A stretch of DNA of 64,000 nucleotides from Kineococcus xinjiangensis (GTDB lineage Bacteria; Actinomycetota; Actinomycetes; Actinomycetales; Kineococcaceae): contig NZ_PTJD01000015.1 of NCBI RefSeq assembly GCF_002934625.1, positions 1 to 64,000 of the forward strand. Direction: 5' to 3'. Numbering within the stretch: the first letter of the stretch is position 1; each line of letters starts with the position of its first letter. Positions 24,901-33,554 of this stretch are shown one piece after another. The notes under the pieces were generated by a model that saw only the letters and a list, made by a program, of their open reading frames with translations, had not been told where the DNA came from and made no database searches. Both the position numbers and the translations under genes were made by a program.

Positions 24901-25430
24901 GTGCCGGGACCGACGCCGGGGAAGCCGACGGCCACCTGCGGCCAGTCCTCGGCCTTGAGCACCCCGCCCACCGCGACGGGCCCGTCCGGGGCGCCGGTGC
25001 GGTCGATGTCGAAGAAGTCGCCGTTGACGGCGGCCACGGCGCCGGAGCGGCCCGCGAGGTCGGCGGGGGTGCGCGGGTTGCTGAGGGTGTCCTGCAACAG
25101 GCGCGCCCGGGTGGGCCCGTCCGGGCGCAGGCGCAGGACGGCGCTGTCGAGGAAGCCGAGGGGGTCGACGCTGCGGCGCCGTTGCAGGACGACGCCGGGG
25201 GCGATCTCCTCGGTGGAGGAGTCCAGCAGCAGCGCCGCGCCCGTCTGGGCCGGCATCGCGGCACCGGGGAGGGTCGCGTCGGGGAGGGCGGCCGCCGTCG
25301 CGCGGGGGGCGAGGAGCCCCGGGGCCGACAGGACGGGGCCGGTGAGGGCCGCGGCGAGGCAGAACGTCAGGAGCCTGCCCCGCACCCCCCGAGATCGACG
25401 CTGGGTCTTCGATTGACTACGCCCCGTCAC
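21990..25430 (-). CDS. Large secreted NAGPA-domain protein with degenerate metallophosphatase domain
   Basis: The 1146-residue product has a signal peptide (hydrophobic 20-47), a phosphodiester glycosidase (NAGPA) domain (about 100-425, with NGDFFD at 136-141 and MLDGGGSAQ at 374-382), Ig-like/BIG-type repeats, a galactose-binding-like beta-sandwich (about 640-770) and then a region with the layout of a calcineurin-like phosphoesterase (RYLLLDSAGGSLRTADYAQLPWLQAEL). In that region the usual metal motifs are replaced: GD by GS, GNHE by GDGE, the later His by Glu, GHxH by ADGA. A final BIG-like repeat ends the protein. Secretion, cleavage of glycoside phosphodiesters, and a role at the wall are inferred. 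Confidence 0.83.
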   Translation of the reverse strand: MTGRSQSKTQRRSRGVRGRLLTFCLAAALTGPVLSAPGLLAPRATAAALPDATLPGAAMPAQTGAALLLDSSTEEIAPGVVLQRRRSVDPLGFLDSAVLRLRPDGPTRARLLQDTLSNPRTPADLAGRSGAVAAVNGDFFDIDRTGAPDGPVAVGGVLKAEDWPQVAVGFPGVGPGTVADVLLQGSVTAAGRTWPLASLNPGAVRPGSLALYTPAWGPGNRALAATKIAAGPATEVEVVGGRVSAVRTGATALPVPEGGSVLVATGAAAADLAALPVGTPVHIDHSLRTGALPTGPGSFALGARLVLLRGGALAPVDTADPTWAALRARSAVGWTASGEVLLLTVDGGTPASRGATAVETARLLQEAGAVEAVMLDGGGSAQMVARRPGDAGVSPVGVPSDGAQRPVANAIGLVPAPGGGVPHRFTVGAAAELRTFAGMSRTVTATALDDSGAPVPAPPVPPAGWTVEDPAVAANGPAQPQPAPATVVRGLRPGTTTLRVGAGAVTGSAPLTVLGPLYRLGLRPAASAAGDETVDLPGAGAAVDVVVVGRDAEGAAAAVEPSDVRVEADPGVLQITALPGGFRLTASTGGPVVVPVTLSAGGRTARVPVAVGRQVVGLDPLTDPARWSATAVRGTATTTGVDVPDLPGVPRALRLAYDFRNQAVGTSTASAVAAAPLRAPRGSRGLALWVRGDGSGAWLRAAIRVRGAAAPFTFAARVDWTGWRRVEGELPPGADDVTVDRLYLVQTDAARRGAGAVEFALLDALAVPGAVPAADGGPLDPAAMPVSATSATAPGEAVAVVPGTRLRAADGESSPAAEALVRALREATGAGARHVLLLGSVVGPAATEADVTFARSLIERTLPPGLPWSWLPGDGEVGSSAAAGLAAGAAPAPHRRVDVGGTRYLLLDSAGGSLRTADYAQLPWLQAELAAAGRDPGVRGVVVLAERGTSGAAGGLADPGERRLLEDWLARHRAATGQRVALVSADGAAVGRREGVVHVGVRPQGWASWTLLHLRPQRAAPPPTGTRALLLAATGGDDGWLRAEARPLLRKLHLTGPAALAPGGSAPLSLTGVDLAGRPVELAVPPGARFSGEGVSVDTGRRRAPRAGAVVGLDAPTLTLRGLEPGTATVRVRAGTLEAGTEVVVR

Positions 25431-25466
25431 AGCGCGGAGCCTAGCCCGAACGCCGCCGCCCCGGGC

Positions 25467-28034
25467 TCAGAGCCGGTCGAGCCCCGTCACCCGCACCACC
25501 GCCGTCCCCGCCTCGTCGGACGCGTCGAGGTCCACCTCCGCGGTGATCCCCCAGTCGCGGTCGCCCGCCGGGTCGTCCAGCACCTGCCGCACGTGCCAGC
25601 ACCGCGGCGAACCCGCACCCCCGGGGCGGTCGCCGCGGTCCACCTGCAGCAGCTGCGGGCCGCGGGCGTCGGGCCCCGTGCCGATGCTCGGGTGCTCGGC
25701 GAAGTAGCCGTCGAGGGCCGCCGTCCACTCCGGCACCCCCCACGTGCCGGGCACGTCCTCGTCGAGGGCCGCCAGCTCCCCGGTCTTGTGCCGGGCGGCC
25801 AGCTCCACCCGGCGGAACATCGCGTTGCGCACCAGCACCCGGAACGCCCGCTCGTTGGCGGTCACCGGCGGGGCCTCCTCCTCCTGCGGCGCGGTGGCCG
25901 TCTCCGGGTCCTCCGAGGGGTCGCGCAGCCGCTCCCACTCCGCGAGCAGGCTCGAGTCGGTCTGGCGCACGACCTCCCCGAGCCACTCCACGAGGTCGGT
26001 CAGCTCGTCGGTGCGGGCGTCCTCGGGCACCGTCTGCCGCAGCGCCTTGTAGGCGTCGGCCAGGTAGCGCAGCACCAGGCCCTCCGACCGGGCGAGCTGG
26101 TAGAACGCCACGAAGTCGGTGAACGTCATCGCCCGCTCGTACATGTCGCGGACCACCGACTTCGGCTTCAGCTCGTAGTCGGCGACCCACGGCTGCGTCT
26201 GCCGGAACACCTCGAACGCGGCGGTCAGCTCCTCCTCCAGGGGCTTCGGCCAGGTGATCTCCTCCAGCAGCTCCATCCGCTCGTCGTACTCCAGGCCCTC
26301 GGACTTCATCCGGGCCACCGCCTCGCCCTTCGCCTTGAACTGCTGCGCGAACAGGACCTTCTGCGGGTCGTCGAGGGTGGCCTCGATGACGGAGACCGCG
26401 TCCAGGGCGTAGGTGGGCGAGGCGGTGTCCAACGTCTCCAGCACCGCCAGGGCGAACGGCGACAGCGGCTGGTTCAGGGCGAAGTCGAGCTGCAGGTCCG
26501 CGACGAGGCGGACCTGCCGACCGTCCGGAAGCGGCTCGGGCAACCGCTCCACGACCCCCGCGGCGAGCAGGGTGCGAAACAGCGCCACGGCCCGGCGGAC
26601 GTGGCGGACCTGCTGCTTCGGCGGTTCGTGGTTCTCGCGCAGCAGGTGCCGCATCGCCTCCACGGGGTCCCCGGGACGCTGCAGCACGTTGAGGAGCATC
26701 GCCGTGGTGACGCGGAAGTGGGACGTGAGCTGCTCCGGCGAGGCGTCGACGAGCTTGTCGTGGGTGCTGCGGCTCCAGGAGACGACACCCTCGGCCGCCT
26801 TCACGCGCTGCACCCGCTTCAGCTTCGCCGCGTCGTCGCCGGCCTTGGCGACCCGGCGCGCGTTCTCCACCTCGTGCTCGGGGGCCTGCACGACGACGGT
26901 GCCGGCGGTGTCGAAGCCGGCCCGCCCGGCCCGCCCGGCGATCTGGTGGAACTCTCGCGCCTTGTAGTGGCGCACGCGGCGGCCGTCGAACTTCGTCAGG
27001 CCGGAGAACAGGACCGTGCGGATCGGCACGTTGATGCCGACGCCGAGGGTGTCGGTGCCGCAGATGACCTTCAGCAGGCCCGCCTGGGCGAGGGTCTCCA
27101 CGAGGCGGCGGTACTTCGGCAGCATCCCGGCGTGGTGGACGCCGACGCCCATCCGCAGCAGGCGGGAGAGGACCTTGCCGAACCCGGCGGCGAAGCGGAA
27201 CCCGCCGATGGCCGCCGCGATCGCGTCCCGCTGCTCCCGCGTGGCGATCTTCGCGCTGGTCAGGGCCTGGGCCTGCTCCACCGCCGCCGCCTGCGTCGGG
27301 TGCACCACGTAGACGGGCGCCCGGTCGGTCTTGAGCAGGTCCTCGATGGTCTCCTGCAGCGGCGTCGTCACGTAGTAGTGGTGCAGCGGCACGGGCCGCT
27401 CGACGGAGGTCACCACGGCCGTCTCCCGGCCGGTGCGCCGGGTGAGGTCGCGCTGCAGCCACGTGACGTCCCCGAGGGTCGCCGACATGAGCAGGAACTG
27501 GGCCTGCGGCAACTCGATGAGGGGAACCTGCCACGCCCAGCCGCGGTCCGGCTCGGCGTAGAAGTGGAACTCGTCCATCACGACCTGGCCGACGTCCGCC
27601 AACGTCCCCGAGCGCAGGGCGATGTTCGCCAGGATCTCCGCGGTGCAGCAGATGATCGGGGCGCCGGCGTTGACGGAGGCGTCGCCGGTCATCATGCCGA
27701 CGCGCTCGGCGCCGAAGGTCTCCACCAGGGCGAAGAACTTCTCCGACACCAGCGCCTTGAGGGGGGCGGTGTAGAAGGTGCGCTCCCCGCGGGCCAGCGC
27801 CGCGGCGTGCGCACCGGCCGCCACGAGCGACTTCCCCGAGCCGGTGGGGGTGGACAGGATCACGTTGGAGCCGGTGACGACCTCCAGCAGGGCCTCCTGC
27901 TGCGCCGGGTACAGCGAGATCCCGTTGCCGGTGACCCACTCCTCGAACGCCTCGTAGACCGCGTCGGGGTCAGCGTCCGGTCCGGGCGCCGGGAGCAGGT
28001 CGGGCAGGAAGGCGGGAGCACCGGAGGCAGTCAT
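25467..28034 (-). CDS. DEAD/DEAH-box RNA helicase with DUF3516
   Basis: The 855-residue Ski2-like superfamily 2 helicase has Walker A TPTGSGKS at 62-69, motif II DEFH at 154-157 and motif III SAT at 184-186. Motifs V and VI read GTDTLGVGIN and QIAGRAGRAG. The C-terminal half is the DUF3516 region shared by actinobacterial orthologues. Such proteins unwind RNA, probably in RNA turnover. It is a long, single-gene unit on the minus strand, divergent from the 2H-phosphoesterase pair, with 63 bases between starts. Confidence 0.92.
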   Translation of the reverse strand: MTASGAPAFLPDLLPAPGPDADPDAVYEAFEEWVTGNGISLYPAQQEALLEVVTGSNVILSTPTGSGKSLVAAGAHAAALARGERTFYTAPLKALVSEKFFALVETFGAERVGMMTGDASVNAGAPIICCTAEILANIALRSGTLADVGQVVMDEFHFYAEPDRGWAWQVPLIELPQAQFLLMSATLGDVTWLQRDLTRRTGRETAVVTSVERPVPLHHYYVTTPLQETIEDLLKTDRAPVYVVHPTQAAAVEQAQALTSAKIATREQRDAIAAAIGGFRFAAGFGKVLSRLLRMGVGVHHAGMLPKYRRLVETLAQAGLLKVICGTDTLGVGINVPIRTVLFSGLTKFDGRRVRHYKAREFHQIAGRAGRAGFDTAGTVVVQAPEHEVENARRVAKAGDDAAKLKRVQRVKAAEGVVSWSRSTHDKLVDASPEQLTSHFRVTTAMLLNVLQRPGDPVEAMRHLLRENHEPPKQQVRHVRRAVALFRTLLAAGVVERLPEPLPDGRQVRLVADLQLDFALNQPLSPFALAVLETLDTASPTYALDAVSVIEATLDDPQKVLFAQQFKAKGEAVARMKSEGLEYDERMELLEEITWPKPLEEELTAAFEVFRQTQPWVADYELKPKSVVRDMYERAMTFTDFVAFYQLARSEGLVLRYLADAYKALRQTVPEDARTDELTDLVEWLGEVVRQTDSSLLAEWERLRDPSEDPETATAPQEEEAPPVTANERAFRVLVRNAMFRRVELAARHKTGELAALDEDVPGTWGVPEWTAALDGYFAEHPSIGTGPDARGPQLLQVDRGDRPGGAGSPRCWHVRQVLDDPAGDRDWGITAEVDLDASDEAGTAVVRVTGLDRL

Positions 28035-28097
28035 GGTGGGTCCATCGTCCCACCGCCCGGGCGGGGTCGGGGCGCCCGGCGGCTAGCGTGCTGCGGC

Positions 28098-28646
28098 ATG
28101 AGTTCCTCCGCGGACCGGGGTGCCGCCCGGGAGACCGGGCTGGTCCTCACCGTCCCCGCCCTCGCGCCTCTCGTCGACCGGTGGCGGCTGACGACCGTCC
28201 CCTCAGCGGCGCTGGGCGGGCCGGTGCACGTGACCGCCCTGTACCCGTGGCTGCCGGCGCCCGCGTACGGCGAGGGGCTCGCCCGCCTGCGCGACCTCGC
28301 CCGGGACCTGGCACCCCTGACGCTGGCCTTCGAGCGGCTGGGCACCTTCCCCAGCGGCGTCCTGCACCTGCACCCGGAACCGGAGGATGACGTGCGGCAC
28401 CTGGCGCGCACGCTGCAGGCCGCGTTCCCGCAGTGCCCGCCCTACGGAGGGCAGTTCCCCGACCCCGTGCCCCACCTCACCGTCGCCACGGCTCCCCCGG
28501 AGGCGCTACCCGACCTGGAACGGGAGGTCCGCAACGCCCTCGCTCCCCACCTGCCGGTGATCGCCACCGTGGATCACCTCACGGTGATGGAGCAGCAGGA
28601 CGACGGACGCTGGCTGCAGGCCCACCACATCGGTCTCGGGTCATGA
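28098..28646 (+). CDS. 2H phosphoesterase (2'-5' RNA ligase family)
   Basis: The 182-residue protein has two H-x-T motifs, HVTALYPWL near residue 44 and HLTVATAPP near 128, the signature of 2H phosphoesterases (LigT/CpdB-like), which act on 2',3'- or 1'',2''-cyclic phosphates or 2'-5' linkages. The exact substrate is unknown. The start ATG 28098 follows GGCTAGCGTGCTGCGGC, a pattern seen before several starts here that look leaderless. Its stop overlaps the next gene (ATGA), so the two are coupled. Confidence 0.83.
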   Translation: MSSSADRGAARETGLVLTVPALAPLVDRWRLTTVPSAALGGPVHVTALYPWLPAPAYGEGLARLRDLARDLAPLTLAFERLGTFPSGVLHLHPEPEDDVRHLARTLQAAFPQCPPYGGQFPDPVPHLTVATAPPEALPDLEREVRNALAPHLPVIATVDHLTVMEQQDDGRWLQAHHIGLGS

Positions 28647-29647
28647 GCGGCGATCCGTGGATCGAGGCGGCACGGCAGGCGGAGGAGCTGCGCGCGGCGA
28701 GCGAGCGGCTCGGGATGCCGTCGCAGGTCGCGCAGGTGCCGCCGGCGCTGCCGCTGGACTCCCCGCTGATCCTCGACACCGACGTCGGCGGTGACCCCGA
28801 CGACGCGGTCGCCGTGGTCGCCGCCGCACAGGACCCGCTGCTCGCCCTGGTCGTCACCGCCGACGAGACACCGGAGGGGGAACGGGCCCGGCTGGCCCGC
28901 CTGCTGCTGGACCAGCTCGGCCGCGCCGACGTCGGGGTCGTGCGGGGCCCCTGCCTGGGCGCCACCCGCTACGTCGCCCTCGACGGCCTGGTCCTGCCCC
29001 CCGCCGACCTGCCCGCCGGCGAGGACGCCGTCGAGGCGGCGGTGGGGGCCGTCGTGCGCGCCGGCGGCGGCCGCGCGCGGTGGGTCGGCATGGGACCCCT
29101 CACCAGCCTCGCGGCGCTGCAGCGGCGCCGCCCCGACCTGGTGGGCGCCCTGCGGGTGACGCAGATGGGCGCGGCCCTGGACTACCGCCACCCCGACCGG
29201 GCCGAGCACAACGTCCGCCTCGACGTCGCCGCCGCCCGCCACGTCCTGGCCCACGTCGCGGACCTGGAGTTCGTCCTGAGCGACGTGACGTTCACCCCGG
29301 AGCTCGCCCTCGGCGCCGACCACCCCATCACCACCGCCCTGGCCGACAGCGCCCTGCCGTGGGCGCAGACCCTCACCGCGCACCTGCGCGCGTGGTTCGA
29401 CCGGTTCCACCCCGACACCCTCCAGCACGACGCGCTCACCCTCACCGCCGCGCTCGGGTTGCCGGTGGTGTCGATGCGCCCGGCCACCGTGGCCCTCGAC
29501 GAGATCGGCCGCATGCGCGAGGCCGAGGGCGGGCGGCGGGTGCGGTTGTCCCAGCACGCCCACTACGGCCGGTTCTGGTTCTGGCTGCACCAGCAGTTCA
29601 CGGCCGCGGGCCTCCCGCTCCCCCGTCCCGCCGCGACGACCTCCTGA
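28643..29647 (+). CDS. Inosine/uridine-preferring nucleoside hydrolase family protein
   Basis: The 334-residue product carries the Ca-binding DTDVGGDPDDA block near residue 48, the fingerprint of ribonucleoside N-hydrolases, together with GMGPLTSLA and the C-terminal Asp region expected in the family (ALTLTAALG). These enzymes cleave the N-glycosidic bond of nucleosides. The first 40 residues form an extra helix. ATG 28643 overlaps the preceding stop by four bases, indicating translational coupling to the 2H phosphoesterase. Confidence 0.85.
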   Translation: MSGDPWIEAARQAEELRAASERLGMPSQVAQVPPALPLDSPLILDTDVGGDPDDAVAVVAAAQDPLLALVVTADETPEGERARLARLLLDQLGRADVGVVRGPCLGATRYVALDGLVLPPADLPAGEDAVEAAVGAVVRAGGGRARWVGMGPLTSLAALQRRRPDLVGALRVTQMGAALDYRHPDRAEHNVRLDVAAARHVLAHVADLEFVLSDVTFTPELALGADHPITTALADSALPWAQTLTAHLRAWFDRFHPDTLQHDALTLTAALGLPVVSMRPATVALDEIGRMREAEGGRRVRLSQHAHYGRFWFWLHQQFTAAGLPLPRPAATTS

Positions 29648-29709
29648 GCATCCGCGCCGGCGGGACCGGGGTCGTTGCCGCCCGGAGCCCGGTCCAGGAT
29701 GCTGGGGCG

Positions 29710-30432
29710 ATGCGTCGTCCCGGGGTGCTCGCGGCGGGCGTCGCGCTGACCGTCGCCGTCCTGGGCGGGGCCGCCGTCGCCGTCGCGGGCCTGCCCGGCA
29801 CCGGGGGCGGCCGTGGCGCGGCGGTCGCCGACGGCAGCACCGCGCCCTCCGGGTCGGCCTCCCGCACCGACGGGGGGACGTCGCCCGCTGCCGGCACGGT
29901 GGCTGCCGAGCCGGTGACCCCGCTGGTCCGCGAACTGTCGGTGGCGAGCGGCCACGACGTGGCGGATCGGGACGTGCTGGTCTCCGCGCAGGTGGATGGC
30001 GATCGCGTCGTGCTCCTGGCGAGGGAAGCCCGCGAGGACGAGGCCGCGTACGGCGGCCGGGCGGCGCAGCTGTGGCTGTCGCGCCAGGGCGCGCCGTTCG
30101 AGCGGCTGTCCGACTACCTCTCGTACGACCTGAGCTGCATGGAGGGCGACGCCGTCTGCGAGCGCCTGCGGCCGACCGGGCTGGGACTGGCCGCCGTCTG
30201 GCAGGACGGGGACCGTTCCACGCTGCTCGTCGCGCTCCCCGAGGGCAGGACGGCGCAGGTGCGCACCGCGGAGGGAGCACCCGTCGCCCTCACGGCGGCG
30301 GAGCGCGGCTCCGTGGGCACCGTCCGCACGGACCTGCCCTGGGACCTGGCGGTGGACGTCACGCAGGCGGGCGACACCTACCGGCTCCCCCTCCCCGTCG
30401 GCGGGGTCGTCACCGGGATCGCCGGCGGATGA
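29710..30432 (+). CDS. Secreted or membrane-anchored protein, unknown
   Basis: The 240-residue product has a signal/anchor at 4-27, a Gly/Ser/Thr-rich linker (to about 65) and a soluble domain of about 170 residues with beta-strand-like segments and two cysteines (LSCMEGDAVCERL) that could form a disulfide. I recognise no family. ATG 29710 follows the block CAGGATGCTGGGGCG, consistent with a leaderless transcript. Convergent with the ATP-grasp gene. Confidence 0.65.
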   Translation: MRRPGVLAAGVALTVAVLGGAAVAVAGLPGTGGGRGAAVADGSTAPSGSASRTDGGTSPAAGTVAAEPVTPLVRELSVASGHDVADRDVLVSAQVDGDRVVLLAREAREDEAAYGGRAAQLWLSRQGAPFERLSDYLSYDLSCMEGDAVCERLRPTGLGLAAVWQDGDRSTLLVALPEGRTAQVRTAEGAPVALTAAERGSVGTVRTDLPWDLAVDVTQAGDTYRLPLPVGGVVTGIAGG

Positions 30433-30468
30433 CCGGGGGCGGCCCGCGGGGGGGCTCCGCTCCCGCGC

Positions 30469-31323
30469 TCAGCCGTGGAACTCGACGTAGCCGGTGGCGG
30501 CGTCGTGCGCGACCGCCACCACCGGCTCCTCCCGGCGGGCACGGGCCACCTGGGTCTCCTCCGGCGCCCACGCCCAGCGCCCGGCGCCCGCGGTGCCGGC
30601 GACCTCGACGGCGTCGACGAAGCGCACCGGGTCGCAGTCGTAGGGGCCGGACGCCCACAGCGGGTTGGCCTCCACGACCAGCCACCGCCCGGAGCGGCAG
30701 TCCACCGCCACGTCGAGCGAGCAGACCGGCGGGCAGTCCGACCCCAGCGCCCGCACGGCGTGGCGGGCGAAGACCAGGGCGTCCGGGGAGCGGCCGGACG
30801 CCAGCGCGGGACTCCACGCCCGGCCGGCGACGCGGTAGGGGCTGCCGGTGAGGACCTCCCCGTCGCAGACGACGAAGCGGTGCTCGTGGTCGAGCTGCAG
30901 GACGTCCCGCGTGTACTGCACCCGCATGCTCCCCGTGGCGCCGGAGCCCTCCGCGGCACGCCGGAACTCCTGCGCGTCCCAGATCCCGGCGGGGCAGTCG
31001 AGGAGCTTGAGCAGGGCGGGCTTGACGAACATCCGTCCCGACGGGAGCCGGTCCAGAGTGGTGGAGACGACCTCCCGCCCGGTGAGGGCGGGGTCGATCG
31101 TGCTGACCCAGTCCCAGCCGGGGGCGACCAGGGCCGGGGCGAGGCCGGCGACGTGCAGGCGCGCGGCGTAGGCGTCGGCCATCCAGAAGACCAGCGCGTC
31201 GTACTCCGCGGCCGGCGGCACCTCGACGCTGTAGGAGAGGAACAGCCGCCGGTCTCCGCGGCCGGGTGCCAGGCGCATCGCGACGGCGCTCGATCGGGCG
31301 ATGACGCACAGCGCGCGGTCCAT
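30469..31323 (-). CDS. ATP-grasp domain protein (DUF4343-like)
   Basis: The 284-residue product has a weakly conserved N-terminal part, then FVKPALLKLLD (nucleotide-contact Lys), a QYTRDVLQLDHEHRFVVCDGEVLTGS strand pair, and SLDVAVDCRSGRWLVVEANPLWASG, in which the Asp and E-x-N resemble the ATP-grasp metal-binding residues. The family ligates carboxylates to amines; the substrate is unknown. ATG 31323 is the likely start; GTG 31332 would add three residues. Confidence 0.7.
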   Translation of the reverse strand: MDRALCVIARSSAVAMRLAPGRGDRRLFLSYSVEVPPAAEYDALVFWMADAYAARLHVAGLAPALVAPGWDWVSTIDPALTGREVVSTTLDRLPSGRMFVKPALLKLLDCPAGIWDAQEFRRAAEGSGATGSMRVQYTRDVLQLDHEHRFVVCDGEVLTGSPYRVAGRAWSPALASGRSPDALVFARHAVRALGSDCPPVCSLDVAVDCRSGRWLVVEANPLWASGPYDCDPVRFVDAVEVAGTAGAGRWAWAPEETQVARARREEPVVAVAHDAATGYVEFHG

Positions 31324-31370
31324 GCGGGTCACGCTGCTGGACCCGTCCGCCTCCCGTCCAACGGGTTGCG

Positions 31371-31414
31371 CCCGCCCGGCATCCGGCCGGCCGGTCGGAT
31401 GCCAGGTGGGCGGG
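31371..31414 (-). terminator. Hairpin terminator of the small acidic protein gene
   Basis: Inner arms 31378-31385 and 31396-31403 pair perfectly (GGCATCCG), and outer arms 31371-31377 and 31408-31414 add a second stem, right after the stop at 31417 on the minus strand. Confidence 0.65.
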
Positions 31415-31416
31415 GC

Positions 31417-31581
31417 TCAGGAGCCGCCCTGCTCCTCGTCCGAGTCCGCACCGACGTGGGTGCCGGTGTCGCCGGTCTCGCTGTCGGCGATGACGTCCTC
31501 GATGCTCGGCTGCCCGGCGTGCGTGTTCAGGCCGGCGGCGTCGGGGTCGTTGTCGGGGATGTCGTCGACCTGCTCGCTCAT
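31417..31581 (-). CDS. Small acidic protein (54 aa)
   Basis: A 54-residue, strongly acidic protein (Asp/Glu-rich, no cysteine, no hydrophobic segment) runs from MSEQVDDIPDN to EEQGGS. It probably lacks a stable fold. GGAGGAGAGCGC immediately before ATG 31581 is a strong ribosome binding site, and a terminator follows the stop, so I think it is a real gene. No family recognised. Confidence 0.65.
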   Translation of the reverse strand: MSEQVDDIPDNDPDAAGLNTHAGQPSIEDVIADSETGDTGTHVGADSDEEQGGS

Positions 31582-31902
31582 GCGCTCTCCTCCGCCGGTG
31601 GTGATCCTCGGCGCCAGTCTGCCCGAGGGGCCGGCCCGGCGCTCAGCGCAGGACGTGGACCCGCCGCGGTGGCCGTGCGCTCCCGGAGGGGCCGAGCATC
31701 GCCCCCGCGTGCTCGGCCCCACCCGCCGGGGCATGTCGCGCCCTGCTCGGCGACGTGGTGGCGCGGAAGCAGCCGCCACACCCCTACGACGCACCGGAGC
31801 GCCCATCGGTTGCACCCGGACGCCCACGAGTTCCGCCGGGCGCCCGGCAGCGCAGGCAGAGGCCGTGCCGGGGAGGCGCCGGGGCACGCCGGGGACGGGC
31901 GG
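31582..31902. other. Gene-free stretch upstream of the small acidic protein
   Basis: No coding region could be supported. It separates the TauE/SafE stop from the start of the small acidic protein, so it should hold a terminator for the former and the promoter for the latter. I saw no clear -10/-35 pair and no perfect hairpin. Confidence 0.4.
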
Positions 31903-32682
31903 TCAGTCGGCGAGGAACGTCCACAGGGCGACGCAGCCCATCACGACGATGACCGCGCGCAGCACCGCGGGCGGCAGCCGCCGGCCCACCGAGGCGCCGA
32001 GCTGCCCGCCCACGAGGGAGCCCGCCGCGACGAGGCCCACCGCGGCCCACGCGATGCGCTCCGGGGCGACGACCACGTAGATCAGCGCCGCCACGACGTT
32101 GACCGCCAGGGCCAGCACGTTCTTCAGGGCGTTGAGCCGCTGCAGGCCGTCCGCGAGGAGCGGCCCCATGATCCCCATCAGGAGGATGCCCTGCGCGGCG
32201 GTGAAGTAGCCGCCGTAGACGCCCGCGCCGTAGACGGCCAGCAGCAGGCCCACCGCCCCCCAGCCCGTGGGGTCCCCGGTGCGGCCGCGCGCCGCCCGCC
32301 GTGCGCTGACGACCCGCTGCAGGCGCGTCTGGAGGACGACGAGGAGGAGGGCGAGGACCAGCAGGACCGGGACGATCGCCTCGAACGCCCGCTCCGGCAG
32401 GTGCAGCAGCAGCGACGCCCCCGTCACCGCCCCCAGCAGCGAGGCGGGCAGCAGCCGCAGCAGCCGCCTGCCCTGCCCCCGCAGCTCCCGGCGGTAGCCC
32501 CAGGCGCCGCTGAAGCCGCCGAAGACCAGCCCGATGGCGTTGCTCATGGTGGCCGTCACCGGCGGGTAGCCGAAGGCGACGAGCACGGGGAAGGTCACCA
32601 GCGTCCCGGAGCCGACGACGGTGTTGATGGCGCCGGCCCACACCCCGGCGGCCAGGATCGCCAGCGCCTCGCCCCAGTGCAC
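31903..32682 (-). CDS. TauE/SafE-family membrane exporter
   Basis: This 259-residue protein has eight hydrophobic segments arranged as two repeats, with the family motif GAINTVVGSGTLVTFPVL in the first half and GGQLGASVGRRLPP near the end. TauE/SafE proteins are thought to export sulfoacetate, sulfite or related organosulfur anions; there is no sulfur-metabolism neighbour here to name a substrate. GTG 32682 is the start. Confidence 0.88.
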   Translation of the reverse strand: MHWGEALAILAAGVWAGAINTVVGSGTLVTFPVLVAFGYPPVTATMSNAIGLVFGGFSGAWGYRRELRGQGRRLLRLLPASLLGAVTGASLLLHLPERAFEAIVPVLLVLALLLVVLQTRLQRVVSARRAARGRTGDPTGWGAVGLLLAVYGAGVYGGYFTAAQGILLMGIMGPLLADGLQRLNALKNVLALAVNVVAALIYVVVAPERIAWAAVGLVAAGSLVGGQLGASVGRRLPPAVLRAVIVVMGCVALWTFLAD

Positions 32683-32926
32683 GCCCGGAGGCTAACCGGC
32701 AGCACCCAGGGTCCCGGTGGGCGGGCCGGTCGTGGCCCCGCGGAGCACGGGGCGCCCCGGTCCTGCCGGCGCAGCGACACCGAGCCGCCTACGCCGTTCG
32801 GGGTCGTCCGTGCGCGCCCGCGCTCCCGGTGCTGTCACGCTGCCGAGGGCCACGTCGCGGCACGCACCCACCTCGCCCGCCTGCGATGTGACTGCACCGC
32901 CCGTGACACGTGAGGAGCCGGTCCGC

Positions 32927-33532
32927 ATGAGCCGTCGCACCGTCGTCTCCCGGCGCAAGGTCGCGAACGTCCTCGCCGCCCGCATCGAGGGCCGCCTCGG
33001 TGACGCGGACTTCGCGGACTTCCTGCTCTGGGACCGCTCCGCCGCCGCGCACCTCGCCCTGCTGAACTTCGTGGCCGCGGTGAAGCTCACGGCGTGGACC
33101 GGCGCCGACGAGATCACCGAGGACCAGATCGCCTTCCTCGCGCGCAGCGTCGCCCGCGACGGCCACGCCCGGCGCGCCGGCGGCGCAGCGGAGCCCGGGA
33201 TGACCGTGACCGGCGCCGCCCACGACGCGGACGTGGCGGGTCTGTCCACCACCTTGCGGCAGATGTTCGGGCACGAGCCCCTGGAGCAGGACCTGCGGGT
33301 GTACTCCGCGAACATGGGCAGGCTCGCCGCCCGCGTGTTCCAGCAGCAGGACGGCGACGGGTGGCGCAGCTCCTACGACGAGATCGCCGAGGCCCTGCCC
33401 GTCGTCCCCGGCGGCCGGATCCTCGCGGGGCTCGCGCTCGGGTTCGCGACGTGGCGGCTGCGCCGCGCCGGGCTGCTGGGCGTCCCCCGTCGCACGATCG
33501 ACCTGCGGGACGACGTCCGCGTCACCGCCTGA
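32927..33532 (+). CDS. Hypothetical protein (201 aa)
   Basis: The 201-residue product begins MSRRTVVSRRKVANVLAARIEG, lacks a signal peptide and has one hydrophobic stretch near residues 165-180. It is Ala/Arg-rich and partly helical. I do not recognise a family. GAGGAG lies nine bases before ATG 32927. The 244 bases upstream contain no other gene. It is convergent with nhaA. Confidence 0.6.
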   Translation: MSRRTVVSRRKVANVLAARIEGRLGDADFADFLLWDRSAAAHLALLNFVAAVKLTAWTGADEITEDQIAFLARSVARDGHARRAGGAAEPGMTVTGAAHDADVAGLSTTLRQMFGHEPLEQDLRVYSANMGRLAARVFQQQDGDGWRSSYDEIAEALPVVPGGRILAGLALGFATWRLRRAGLLGVPRRTIDLRDDVRVTA

Positions 33533-33554
33533 CCCGTCCGGCGCGGCGCAGCCC

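Noticed and set aside
24162-28646. A 1494-codon open frame on the plus strand opposite the NAGPA and helicase genes
   Set aside because: It lies antisense to two clearly recognised genes and only its last 182 codons resemble a protein (the 2H phosphoesterase from 28098). High GC makes such long frames common.
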